This document shows, piece by piece, positions 6,808-12,371 of a stretch of 12,371 bases of DNA. Under the pieces are notes generated by a model, which saw only the letters and a program-made list of their open reading frames with translations, was not told the origin of the DNA and did not search any database. The stretch is taken from positions 1 to 12,371 of the forward strand of contig JAKCAB010000712.1 in the NCBI GenBank assembly GCA_021839785.1. The letters are read 5' to 3'. The stretch comes from a bacterium. GTDB lineage: Bacteria > Verrucomicrobiota > Verrucomicrobiae > Limisphaerales > J093. How positions within the stretch are numbered: the stretch's first letter is position 1; each line of letters opens with the position of its first letter. The position numbers and the translations under genes are program-made.

Positions 6808-6878
6808 CCACGCGATGAAATCACACCGTTCGTCGGACTGCAATCCTGCCTGGCTGCAACCAGCGGATCAAAGAAGAG

Positions 6879-6904
6879 GGCCGGACAGCGCGAACCGTCC
6901 GGCC
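6879..6904 (-). terminator. Hairpin after complete gnd
   Basis: On the minus strand, GGCCGGAC (6904-6897) pairs perfectly with GTCCGGCC (6886-6879) around a 10-base loop, followed by CTCTTCTTTG. The T-tract is interrupted, so it may only partly separate gnd from the cassette genes. It lies 55 bases past the gnd stop. Confidence 0.55.
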
Positions 6905-6927
6905 TGTGTGCTGAAAAGGTCGTGAGC

Positions 6928-6950
6928 GCGGCGCTCTGCCGAGACGCCGC
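6928..6950. repeat. REP-like palindrome beside the gnd stop
   Basis: GCGGCG (6928-6933) pairs with CGCCGC (6945-6950), continued by an inner CTC/GAG with a TGCC loop and one unpaired A. It is directly followed by TACGTTGG and the gnd stop codon at 6961-6959. It resembles short GC-rich intergenic palindromes that I associate with this kind of genome, but its copy number cannot be judged from one window. Confidence 0.45.
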
Positions 6951-6958
6951 TACGTTGG

Positions 6959-8413
6959 TTACACCGTGTACGTGCCACTGGCCACGCGGCCGCCGGTGCC
7001 GGTCCAGTTGGTGTGGAAGAACTCGCCGCGGGGTTTGTCCACGCGCTCGTAGGTGTGCGCGCCAAAATAGTCGCGCTGGGCCTGGAGGAGGTTCGCCGGC
7101 AGACGCTCGCTGCGGAGGCCGTCGAAGAACGCCAGCGCGGTGCTCAACGCCGGCACGGGGATGCCTTTTTTGACGGCGGCGCTGACGACTTTGCGCCAAC
7201 TGCGCGCGCAGCCCTTGATCGCCTTTTTGAAGAACGGATTGAGCAGCAGATTGGCCAGGTTCGGGTTCTTGTCGAAGGCCTTCTTGATCTCGCCCAGGAA
7301 CGCGCTGCGGATGATGCAGCCGCCACGCCACATGAGCGCAATGCCGCCGTAGTTGAGGTTCCAGCCGTGCTGCTGCGCCGCGGCCCGCATGAGCATGTAA
7401 CCCTGCGTGTAGCTGATGATCTTGGAGGCGTAAAGCGCCCTGCGGATGTCGTTGACCCACTGCTGGCGGTCACCGGCGAACTTCGCGTTGCCCGGCTTGA
7501 ACACTTTCGCGGCTTCGACGCGCTGCGGTTTCATTGCCGAAACGCAACGAGAGTAAACGGCTTCCGCGATCAGCGTGATCGGGATACCCATGTCCTGCGA
7601 GGAAATGACCGTCCACTTGCCGGTGCCCTTTTGGCCGGCGGTGTCGAGAATCTTGTCCACCAGTGGTGTGCCGTCGTCGTCTTTCTTGGCGAGGATGTCG
7701 CGGGTGATTTCGACGAGGTAGGACTGGAGTTCGGCGTTGTTCCAATCCGCGAAGGCAACGCTCATCTCGTCGGGGGTCATGCCCAGGCCGTCCTTCATGA
7801 TGTGGTAGGCCTCGCAGATGAGCTGCATGTCGCCGTACTCGATGCCGTTGTGAGTCATCTTCACGTAATGGCCGGCGCCGCCTTCGCCCACCCAGTCGCA
7901 GCAGGGCGTGCCGTCGGCGACCTTCGCGGAGATGGCCTGGAAGATCGGCTTGACGTGCTCCCAGGCGGCCGGCGAACCGCCGGGCATGATGCTCGGACCG
8001 TGGCGGGCGCCTTCCTCGCCGCCCGAAACGCCGGTGCCGATGTAAAGCAGGCCCTTGCTCTCGACGTATTTCGTGCGGCGGATCGTGTCCTCGAAGAGCG
8101 AATTGCCGCCGTCGATGACGATGTCGCCGGGTTCGAGCACGCCGAGGAGTTGCTCGATGAATTCGTCCACGGCGGCGCCGGCCTTGACCATGAGCATGAC
8201 GCGGCAGGGTTTCTTGAGCAGGGCGACCATTTCCGGGAGCGAGTGGGCGCCGAGAATGTTCGTGCCCTTGGCCTCGTTGGCGAGGAAGTCGTCCACCTTC
8301 GAAACGGTGCGGTTGTAGGCCACGACCGTGAAGCCGTGGTCGTTCATGTTCAAAATCAAGTTCTGGCCCATGACGGCCAGGCCAATGACGGCAATGTCAG
8401 CTTTGAGTTCCAT
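6959..8413 (-). CDS. gnd: 6-phosphogluconate dehydrogenase, decarboxylating
   Basis: This 484-residue cytoplasmic enzyme of the oxidative pentose phosphate pathway converts 6-phosphogluconate to ribulose 5-phosphate and CO2 with reduction of NADP+. The N-terminal Rossmann fold carries GLAVMGQNL (11-19) and NRT (34-36), the latter typical of NADP+ preference. GTGVSGGEEGARHGPSIMPG (127-146) binds substrate. GHYVKMTHNGIEYGDMQ (181-197) supplies catalytic Lys185 and Glu192. The C-terminal tail, ending in GGRVASGTYTV, is the part that reaches into the partner subunit in known structures. Length and order match the long homodimeric form. It is oriented away from rpsT across a 156-base gap; no strong ribosome binding site precedes ATG 8413. 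Its last 36 codons recur 867 bases further along, after a two-gene cassette. Confidence 0.97.
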   Translation of the reverse strand: MELKADIAVIGLAVMGQNLILNMNDHGFTVVAYNRTVSKVDDFLANEAKGTNILGAHSLPEMVALLKKPCRVMLMVKAGAAVDEFIEQLLGVLEPGDIVIDGGNSLFEDTIRRTKYVESKGLLYIGTGVSGGEEGARHGPSIMPGGSPAAWEHVKPIFQAISAKVADGTPCCDWVGEGGAGHYVKMTHNGIEYGDMQLICEAYHIMKDGLGMTPDEMSVAFADWNNAELQSYLVEITRDILAKKDDDGTPLVDKILDTAGQKGTGKWTVISSQDMGIPITLIAEAVYSRCVSAMKPQRVEAAKVFKPGNAKFAGDRQQWVNDIRRALYASKIISYTQGYMLMRAAAQQHGWNLNYGGIALMWRGGCIIRSAFLGEIKKAFDKNPNLANLLLNPFFKKAIKGCARSWRKVVSAAVKKGIPVPALSTALAFFDGLRSERLPANLLQAQRDYFGAHTYERVDKPRGEFFHTNWTGTGGRVASGTYTV

Positions 8414-8516
8414 AAAGAGTCAGCAGCAAAAACCCCGTCATCGTGCGAAAACGCCGGGCGCCTCACCAGCAGTTTCTTCGGGACAACGCGGGCGGCGATT
8501 CGCGCCAAAGAAGCCG

Positions 8517-8544
8517 TTGACAGTGCGCCCGCTTCGGCTACCGT
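8517..8544 (+). promoter_or_regulatory. Probable sigma-70-type promoter of rpsT
   Basis: A perfect TTGACA at 8517-8522 is followed after 16 bases by TACCGT at 8539-8544, about 25 bases before the rpsT start codon. The -10 element is only a partial match to TATAAT. Confidence 0.5.
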
Positions 8545-8569
8545 GTCCGGCTCTTAGCGAGATCAAGTT

Positions 8570-8833
8570 ATGCCGAATACCGCATCCGCCGCGCGGCGCG
8601 CCCGCAGCAGCGCCCGCCGGGCCGAACGCAACCAAAGCGTCGAATCCCGTATCAAGACGCTCGAACGAAAGTACCTGCAAGCCGTGACGGCGAAGGACAA
8701 GAACGCCGCGTCCGCGGCTTTGCGTTCCGTTTCTTCAGCCCTCGACAAGGCGGCCAAGACGAATGTCGTTCACCGCGCCACCGCCAACCGGAAGAAGTCG
8801 CGCCTGGCAGTCAAGCTGGCGGCTTTGGCGTAG
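8570..8833 (+). CDS. rpsT: 30S ribosomal protein S20
   Basis: This gene encodes 87 residues, the usual size of bacterial S20, a helical 16S rRNA-binding protein of the small subunit. The start MPNTASAARRARSSARRAER, the following helix with KTLERKYLQAV, and the end with VVHRATANRKKSRLAVKLAA are typical: a Lys/Arg-rich N-terminus, then an Ala-rich helical bundle. It is monocistronic, with a promoter-like TTGACA upstream and a strong terminator 20 bases downstream. No good Shine-Dalgarno is seen (only GAGATC), which suggests a short leader or weak initiation. In many bacteria S20 represses its own translation; nothing here shows whether that applies. Confidence 0.97.
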   Translation: MPNTASAARRARSSARRAERNQSVESRIKTLERKYLQAVTAKDKNAASAALRSVSSALDKAAKTNVVHRATANRKKSRLAVKLAALA

Positions 8834-8852
8834 TTGCCCCTTGTGGTTTTTG

Positions 8853-8884
8853 AAAGGGCGTCCCGGCGGACGCCCTTTTCTTTT
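8853..8884 (+). terminator. Strong rho-independent terminator of rpsT
   Basis: AAAGGGCGTCC (8853-8863) pairs perfectly with GGACGCCCTTT (8868-8878) around a CGGC loop and is followed by TCTTTT. It lies between the convergent ends of rpsT and the kinase-MurQ gene and may also slow transcripts from the other strand. Confidence 0.92.
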
Positions 8885-8942
8885 CCGGCAACGACCGGCC
8901 CCGCAGCTCGGCGCCGCGTGCGCGGTTCCCAGGCGCGCCGCC

Positions 8943-10775
8943 TCACTGGCCGGCCCGCAAACGCGTCACCGCGCGCTTGACCACCCAGCCGCTTCGTTCC
9001 AAGGCGGCGCTGGCTTGGCCAGCATCCGCGCCGGTCAGCGCGCGGACAATGCGCACCGCCCGGTCGCGCAGCTTGGCGTTGGACGGCCGCACGTCCACCA
9101 TCAGGTTCTCGACCACCTTGCCCAGCCGCACCATCGCCAGCGTGGTCAGGATGTTCAGCAGCAGTTTGGTGGCGGTGCCGGCCTTCAACCGCGTCGAGCC
9201 GGTCAGCACTTCCGGGCCGATCCGCGGCGCGAGCACAATGGCCGGCCGGGTGCCGCGCGGGAATTTCAAATTCGGGTTGAAGCACAGCAAAACGGTCTTC
9301 GCGCCCACGTTTCGGGCCGCCTCGAACGCGCCCCAAACGAACGGCGTGCGGCCGCTGGCCGCGATCCCGACGACGACGTCCCGCCGCGCGACGCCGCGAA
9401 ATTCGAGGGCCTGCCGGCCGGCCTCGGCATCGTCCTCGGCGCCTTCGAGCGAGGACCACAAGGCGGCGTGGCCGCCGGCGATGATGCCTTGCACCATATC
9501 GGACGGCACACTGAACGTCGGCGGGCACTCGCTCGCGTCCAAAACCCCGAGCCGGCCGCTCGTGCCGGCGCCCACATAAAACAACCGCCCGCCGCGACGG
9601 AAGCTGGCGATCACCAGCCGGACCGCGCGTTCGATGTGCGCCTGTTCGGCTCGCAAAGCGCGCGGCAGTCTGGCGTCTTCGCTCAGCATGAGCCGGATGG
9701 CCTCCGCGAGCGGCATCCGGTCCAAATGGGTGGAACGCGGATTGCGCGCCTCGGTTGGCGACGGCGCGGTGGCAGCCGGCAGCGCGATGGCGGACTTGGG
9801 CGCACCGGCTGCGTCGTCTCGCGGGACCGCCAACTCCCTGGCCAGGGCGACCGCACCCCAAACGCCTTCCCGCGGCAATAAGCGGAAAACCGCCTGCGGC
9901 CAGCGCGCTTGTAACCGGTGCTTCACCGCCGCCGCGAACCGTGGCTGGTGCCGGAACGTGCCACCCGTGCCCACAAATTCCACCCGCGCGCCAGCCGCGA
10001 CCAGGCGCCCCGCGCAAGCCACCGCCTGGTCCGCCAACGTGTCGGCGGCGTGCGCGACCGCACTCGCGGCGAGCCGGTCGCCGGCCTGCGCCGCGGCGAA
10101 GACTTCGACGGCCAACGCTGCCACCTCGGCCTTGCTCGCGGCGTGCAGCCAGGTGACCAAGTCGTTCGGTTCGTTGAGTTGCAGCGCGCGCAGGCAGCGT
10201 TGGCCGAGTCGCGGCCAGGCGCCGCGACGGTCGTACTCGCCGACCACCGCCCGCAACGCGCCGAGCGCGATGTCGTACCCGCTGCCCTGGTCGCCGAGCA
10301 GGTGGCCCCAGCCGCCGACTTTGGTGGTCTGTCCGGCGGCGTTGCGACCGTAACAGCACGAGCCGGTGCCGCTGATGACGATCACGCGGGCGGCCGGCGT
10401 CGGCAAAGCCGGGTCGTCCGCGGCGGCCAGCGCGGTTTCCAAATCGTTTCCGACCCAGCAAGGCGCGTCTGGCCAGGCCAAGGCGGCGGCGGCGCAGATG
10501 CGCTGTCGGTCGCTGGCTTCGCGGGCGCCGGCCATGCCGATGCCGACGGCGCTCGGGTGCGGAAAGCGCTGGGCAATTTGCCGCAAGACTGCGCGCAATT
10601 GGGTGTCGCTGAGGAGCCGCAGGTTTGCGGGGCCGGTTTCGAAGCGATCCAAGGCGCGGCCGTCGGCGTCGGCCAGCAAGGCCACGGTGCGGGTGCCGCC
10701 GGCCTCGACGCCGAGAACGGCGCGGGCCGAGCGGGGGGTGGAAGCGGTCTTCCGGGCGCGGGTGGGGCCAACCAT
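8943..10775 (-). CDS. murQ: Fused N-acetylhexosamine kinase and MurNAc-6-phosphate etherase (MurQ)
   Basis: This 610-residue protein has two enzymes in one chain. Residues about 18-320 are a BadF/BadG-type ASKHA sugar kinase: GVEAGGTRT (22-30), SGTGS (135-139), GGWGHLLGDQGSGYDI (154-169) and FVGTGG (267-272) form the ATP site. Residues about 350-610 are MurQ, a SIS-fold lyase: GAGTSGRLGVLDASECPPTF (402-421) and GIAASGRTPFV (470-480) are diagnostic, and Glu416 and Glu447 match by position the family's acid/base residues as I recall them. MurQ converts MurNAc 6-phosphate to GlcNAc 6-phosphate plus D-lactate; the kinase probably makes the 6-phosphate from MurNAc and/or GlcNAc, as MurK does. The fusion would handle two successive steps of peptidoglycan recycling in the cytoplasm without a phosphotransferase transporter. 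A Pro/Ala-rich linker spans about 320-350. No ribosome binding site precedes ATG 10775. The start is well upstream of the ATP motif, so a slightly later start is possible. Confidence 0.95.
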   Translation of the reverse strand: MVGPTRARKTASTPRSARAVLGVEAGGTRTVALLADADGRALDRFETGPANLRLLSDTQLRAVLRQIAQRFPHPSAVGIGMAGAREASDRQRICAAAALAWPDAPCWVGNDLETALAAADDPALPTPAARVIVISGTGSCCYGRNAAGQTTKVGGWGHLLGDQGSGYDIALGALRAVVGEYDRRGAWPRLGQRCLRALQLNEPNDLVTWLHAASKAEVAALAVEVFAAAQAGDRLAASAVAHAADTLADQAVACAGRLVAAGARVEFVGTGGTFRHQPRFAAAVKHRLQARWPQAVFRLLPREGVWGAVALARELAVPRDDAAGAPKSAIALPAATAPSPTEARNPRSTHLDRMPLAEAIRLMLSEDARLPRALRAEQAHIERAVRLVIASFRRGGRLFYVGAGTSGRLGVLDASECPPTFSVPSDMVQGIIAGGHAALWSSLEGAEDDAEAGRQALEFRGVARRDVVVGIAASGRTPFVWGAFEAARNVGAKTVLLCFNPNLKFPRGTRPAIVLAPRIGPEVLTGSTRLKAGTATKLLLNILTTLAMVRLGKVVENLMVDVRPSNAKLRDRAVRIVRALTGADAGQASAALERSGWVVKRAVTRLRAGQ

Positions 10776-10841
10776 CGCGGCTGAAAATGCGCCGCCGCCC
10801 GGCGCGCGTCAACGCCCGCGCCGCGGCAGCCTGGGTTGCGT

Positions 10842-10870
10842 TTGACACGCTTCCGGCCGGTTCGCAGACT
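10842..10870 (+). promoter_or_regulatory. Possible promoter of the rfbF-rfbG operon
   Basis: TTGACA at 10842-10847 and CAGACT at 10865-10870 are spaced by 17 bases, ending 28 bases before the rfbF ATG. The -35 is perfect; the -10 matches TATAAT at only three positions. Confidence 0.45.
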
Positions 10871-10898
10871 GCGCCACGGCTCGCCCGCGAGCCCTTTT

Positions 10899-11672
10899 AT
10901 GCAAGTTGTCATTCTCTGTGGCGGTCTGGGAACCCGCCTGCGCGAGGAAACCGAGTTCCGCCCCAAGCCGATGGTTCCGGTGGGCGGGCGGCCCATTTTG
11001 TGGCACATCATGAAGTTCTATGCCACGCATGGGCACAAGGATTTCATCCTGTGTCTGGGTTACAAGGGCGAGATGATCAAGGACTACTTCCGCAACTATC
11101 AGTGGAACACCAGCGACGTCACGCTGCGGCTGGGGCGCCAGCCCAAAACGACTTACCACACCAGCCATGACGAGGAGGATTGGACCGTCACCCTGCTGGA
11201 CACCGGCCAGACCACGCAAACCGGCGGGCGGCTCAAACGGGCGCTGCCGTACGTCCGCGAGAACAAATTCCTCCTCACCTACGGCGACGGCCTCACCGAC
11301 AGCAACATCAACGAAGCCGTCGCGTTTCACCAGCGGCACGGCAAGATCGTTACTTTGACGGCGGTCCGCCCGCCGGGGCGCTTCGGCGAACTGGCCCTGA
11401 AAGGTACGGCGGTCGTCGGCTTTCAGGAAAAACCGAGGCACCAATTCAGCTACATCAACGGCGGTTTCTTCGTCCTGAACAAACAGGTGGGGGACTACAT
11501 CGCCGGCGACGACATGCCCTTCGAGTTGGACCCGCTGGTCCGACTGGCGGCGGAAGGCCAGGTGGAGGCCTTCCAGCACGACCGGTTTTGGCAATGCATG
11601 GACACGTATCGCGAGACCCAACTCTTGAACGAACTCTGGGCTTCCGGCCGCGCGCCGTGGAAGATTTGGTGA
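10899..11672 (+). CDS. rfbF: Glucose-1-phosphate cytidylyltransferase
   Basis: This gene encodes 257 residues, the standard length. It makes CDP-glucose from CTP and glucose 1-phosphate, the first step towards CDP-3,6-dideoxyhexoses and related sugars of O-antigen or other surface glycans. The nucleotide-binding signature CGGLGTRLREET (8-19) followed by RPKPMVPVGG (21-30) is clear. TYGDGLTD (127-134) carries the metal-binding Asp130, and FWQCMDTYRE (230-239) is typical of the C-terminal part. The ATG at 10899 is preferred over an upstream in-frame ATG at 10836 because the family begins just before the ILCGG motif, and the upstream start would lie ahead of the apparent promoter. It is divergent from the kinase-MurQ gene and followed by rfbG in the same direction. 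Confidence 0.96.
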   Translation: MQVVILCGGLGTRLREETEFRPKPMVPVGGRPILWHIMKFYATHGHKDFILCLGYKGEMIKDYFRNYQWNTSDVTLRLGRQPKTTYHTSHDEEDWTVTLLDTGQTTQTGGRLKRALPYVRENKFLLTYGDGLTDSNINEAVAFHQRHGKIVTLTAVRPPGRFGELALKGTAVVGFQEKPRHQFSYINGGFFVLNKQVGDYIAGDDMPFELDPLVRLAAEGQVEAFQHDRFWQCMDTYRETQLLNELWASGRAPWKIW

Positions 11673-11748
11673 GGCGGCGGGCCGGTGGGTGCGATGGCGA
11701 CGCGGCTTTGAACTTGTCGCCTGTGCGCTCGTCCGCCATTTTCCGCGT

Positions 11749-12371
11749 GTGTCCTTGGAAAACGCCAGGCTGGGTGTTGACACCGAACCGTTTGCCGCGA
11801 GCTATCGCGGCCGGCGGGTCTTGGTGACCGGTCATACCGGCTTCAAAGGCGCCTGGCTCGCCGAATGGTTGCTCGCGCTCGGCGCGGAGGTGACCGGACT
11901 CAGCCTCGATCCGCCGACCCAGCCGGCGCTGTTTGACCAACTCGGACTGGCCGGGCGATTGCACGACCGGCGGGTCGATTTGCGCGAGGCGAGCGCGGTC
12001 CGCGAGGTGATCGAGCAGGCGCAACCGGACTATATTTTCCACCTGGCTGCCCAAGCCATCGTGCGCGAATCCTACGCGCGGCCGGAGGACACTTTCGCCG
12101 TCAACGTCCAGGGCACCGCGAACCTGCTGGGGGCCTTGCGCGGACGCACGCAACCGTGCGCCGTGGTGTGCGTCACCAGCGACAAGTGTTACGAGAACCG
12201 GGGCTGGGTCTTCGGCTACCGCGAGAACGACCCGCTGGGCGGCCACGATCCGTACAGCGCGAGCAAGGGCGCGGCGGAAATCGTGATCGCCTCGATGCGC
12301 CGCTCGTTCTTCGCCGACGGTCCCGTGCGGGTGGCGAGCGCCCGCGCGGGCAACGTGATCGGCGGGGGCGA
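11749..12371 (+). CDS. rfbG: CDP-glucose 4,6-dehydratase (5' part)
   Basis: The frame is open for 207 codons to the right window edge, so the C-terminal part is missing. It belongs to the extended short-chain dehydrogenase/reductase family: GHTGFKG (28-34) is the NAD-binding Gly motif, HLAAQ lies mid-domain, TSDKCYEN is typical of this subfamily, and YSASK (169-173) gives the catalytic Tyr169 and Lys173 within GGHDPYSASKGAAE. It converts CDP-glucose to CDP-4-keto-6-deoxyglucose, the step after RfbF. The start is uncertain: GTG 11749 gives a short leader before the Gly motif, GTG 11689 in the same frame would add 20 residues, and no ATG or ribosome binding site decides. A 76-base gap separates it from rfbF with GTG 11749. 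Downstream genes would be expected to finish a dideoxy- or branched-sugar pathway. Confidence 0.93.
   Translation, partial: MSLENARLGVDTEPFAASYRGRRVLVTGHTGFKGAWLAEWLLALGAEVTGLSLDPPTQPALFDQLGLAGRLHDRRVDLREASAVREVIEQAQPDYIFHLAAQAIVRESYARPEDTFAVNVQGTANLLGALRGRTQPCAVVCVTSDKCYENRGWVFGYRENDPLGGHDPYSASKGAAEIVIASMRRSFFADGPVRVASARAGNVIGGG

Noticed and set aside
7013..8557. Plus-strand open frame of 514 codons across gnd
   Set aside because: It is the antisense of gnd, whose motifs and length are unmistakable; the plus product has no recognisable domain.
9918..10784. Plus-strand open frame opposite the kinase domain
   Set aside because: No start signal or domain; fully antisense to a well-supported gene.
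8770..10848. Minus-strand open frame of 692 codons overlapping the kinase-MurQ gene
   Set aside because: It is a shifted frame giving an Arg/Ala/Gly-rich product; the true frame has clear kinase and SIS motifs and a normal codon pattern.
1..12371. CRISPR array, tRNA, rRNA, transposase or integrase
   Set aside because: No regularly spaced short direct repeats, no cloverleaf sequence that I could recognise, no rRNA-like stretch and no protein with recombinase or transposase motifs.

Overview
The window is high-GC DNA with tightly packed genes on both strands. Protein resemblances recalled from memory (a GlcNAc/MurNAc-kinase-MurQ fusion, a DUF6883-DUF4926 pair, vWA proteins without signal peptides) point to a free-living Verrucomicrobiota bacterium of the Pedosphaera/Limisphaera type. 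This placement is an inference; there is no rRNA gene to settle it.

Positions 1-3401 (minus strand) hold a two-gene operon. The promoter-proximal gene encodes a 576-residue vWA protein with a Cys-rich tail. The second gene, cut by the left edge, fuses a trypsin-like serine protease with an intact His/Asp/Ser triad to a vWA domain. The upstream interval 3402-4272 has no convincing gene apart from one weak small ORF with a good ribosome binding site; it also contains a strong palindrome. Positions 4273-5786 (minus) encode two response regulators: a receiver-only protein, then a NarL/LuxR-type regulator. Between them lies what looks like the frameshifted 3' remnant of a sensor kinase gene.

Positions 6036-8413 (minus) are the most unusual part. 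Complete gnd (6-phosphogluconate dehydrogenase) is followed by a compact two-gene cassette (DUF6883 then DUF4926), and then by a second copy of the last 36 codons of gnd, stop codon included, and a rho-independent terminator. The two gnd ends differ at 6 of 108 positions, almost all silent. That looks like a cassette inserted at the 3' end of gnd that brought or regenerated a gnd end.

Positions 8414-12371 hold housekeeping and surface-sugar genes. rpsT (ribosomal protein S20, plus strand) ends at a strong terminator. It converges on a minus-strand gene fusing an N-acetylhexosamine kinase to MurQ, which serves cell-wall amino-sugar recycling. Divergent from that, rfbF and the start of rfbG (plus strand) begin the CDP-glucose to CDP-4-keto-6-deoxyglucose route used for dideoxy- or branched-sugar glycans; rfbG runs off the right edge. 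No tRNA, rRNA, CRISPR array, transposase or integrase gene was seen.
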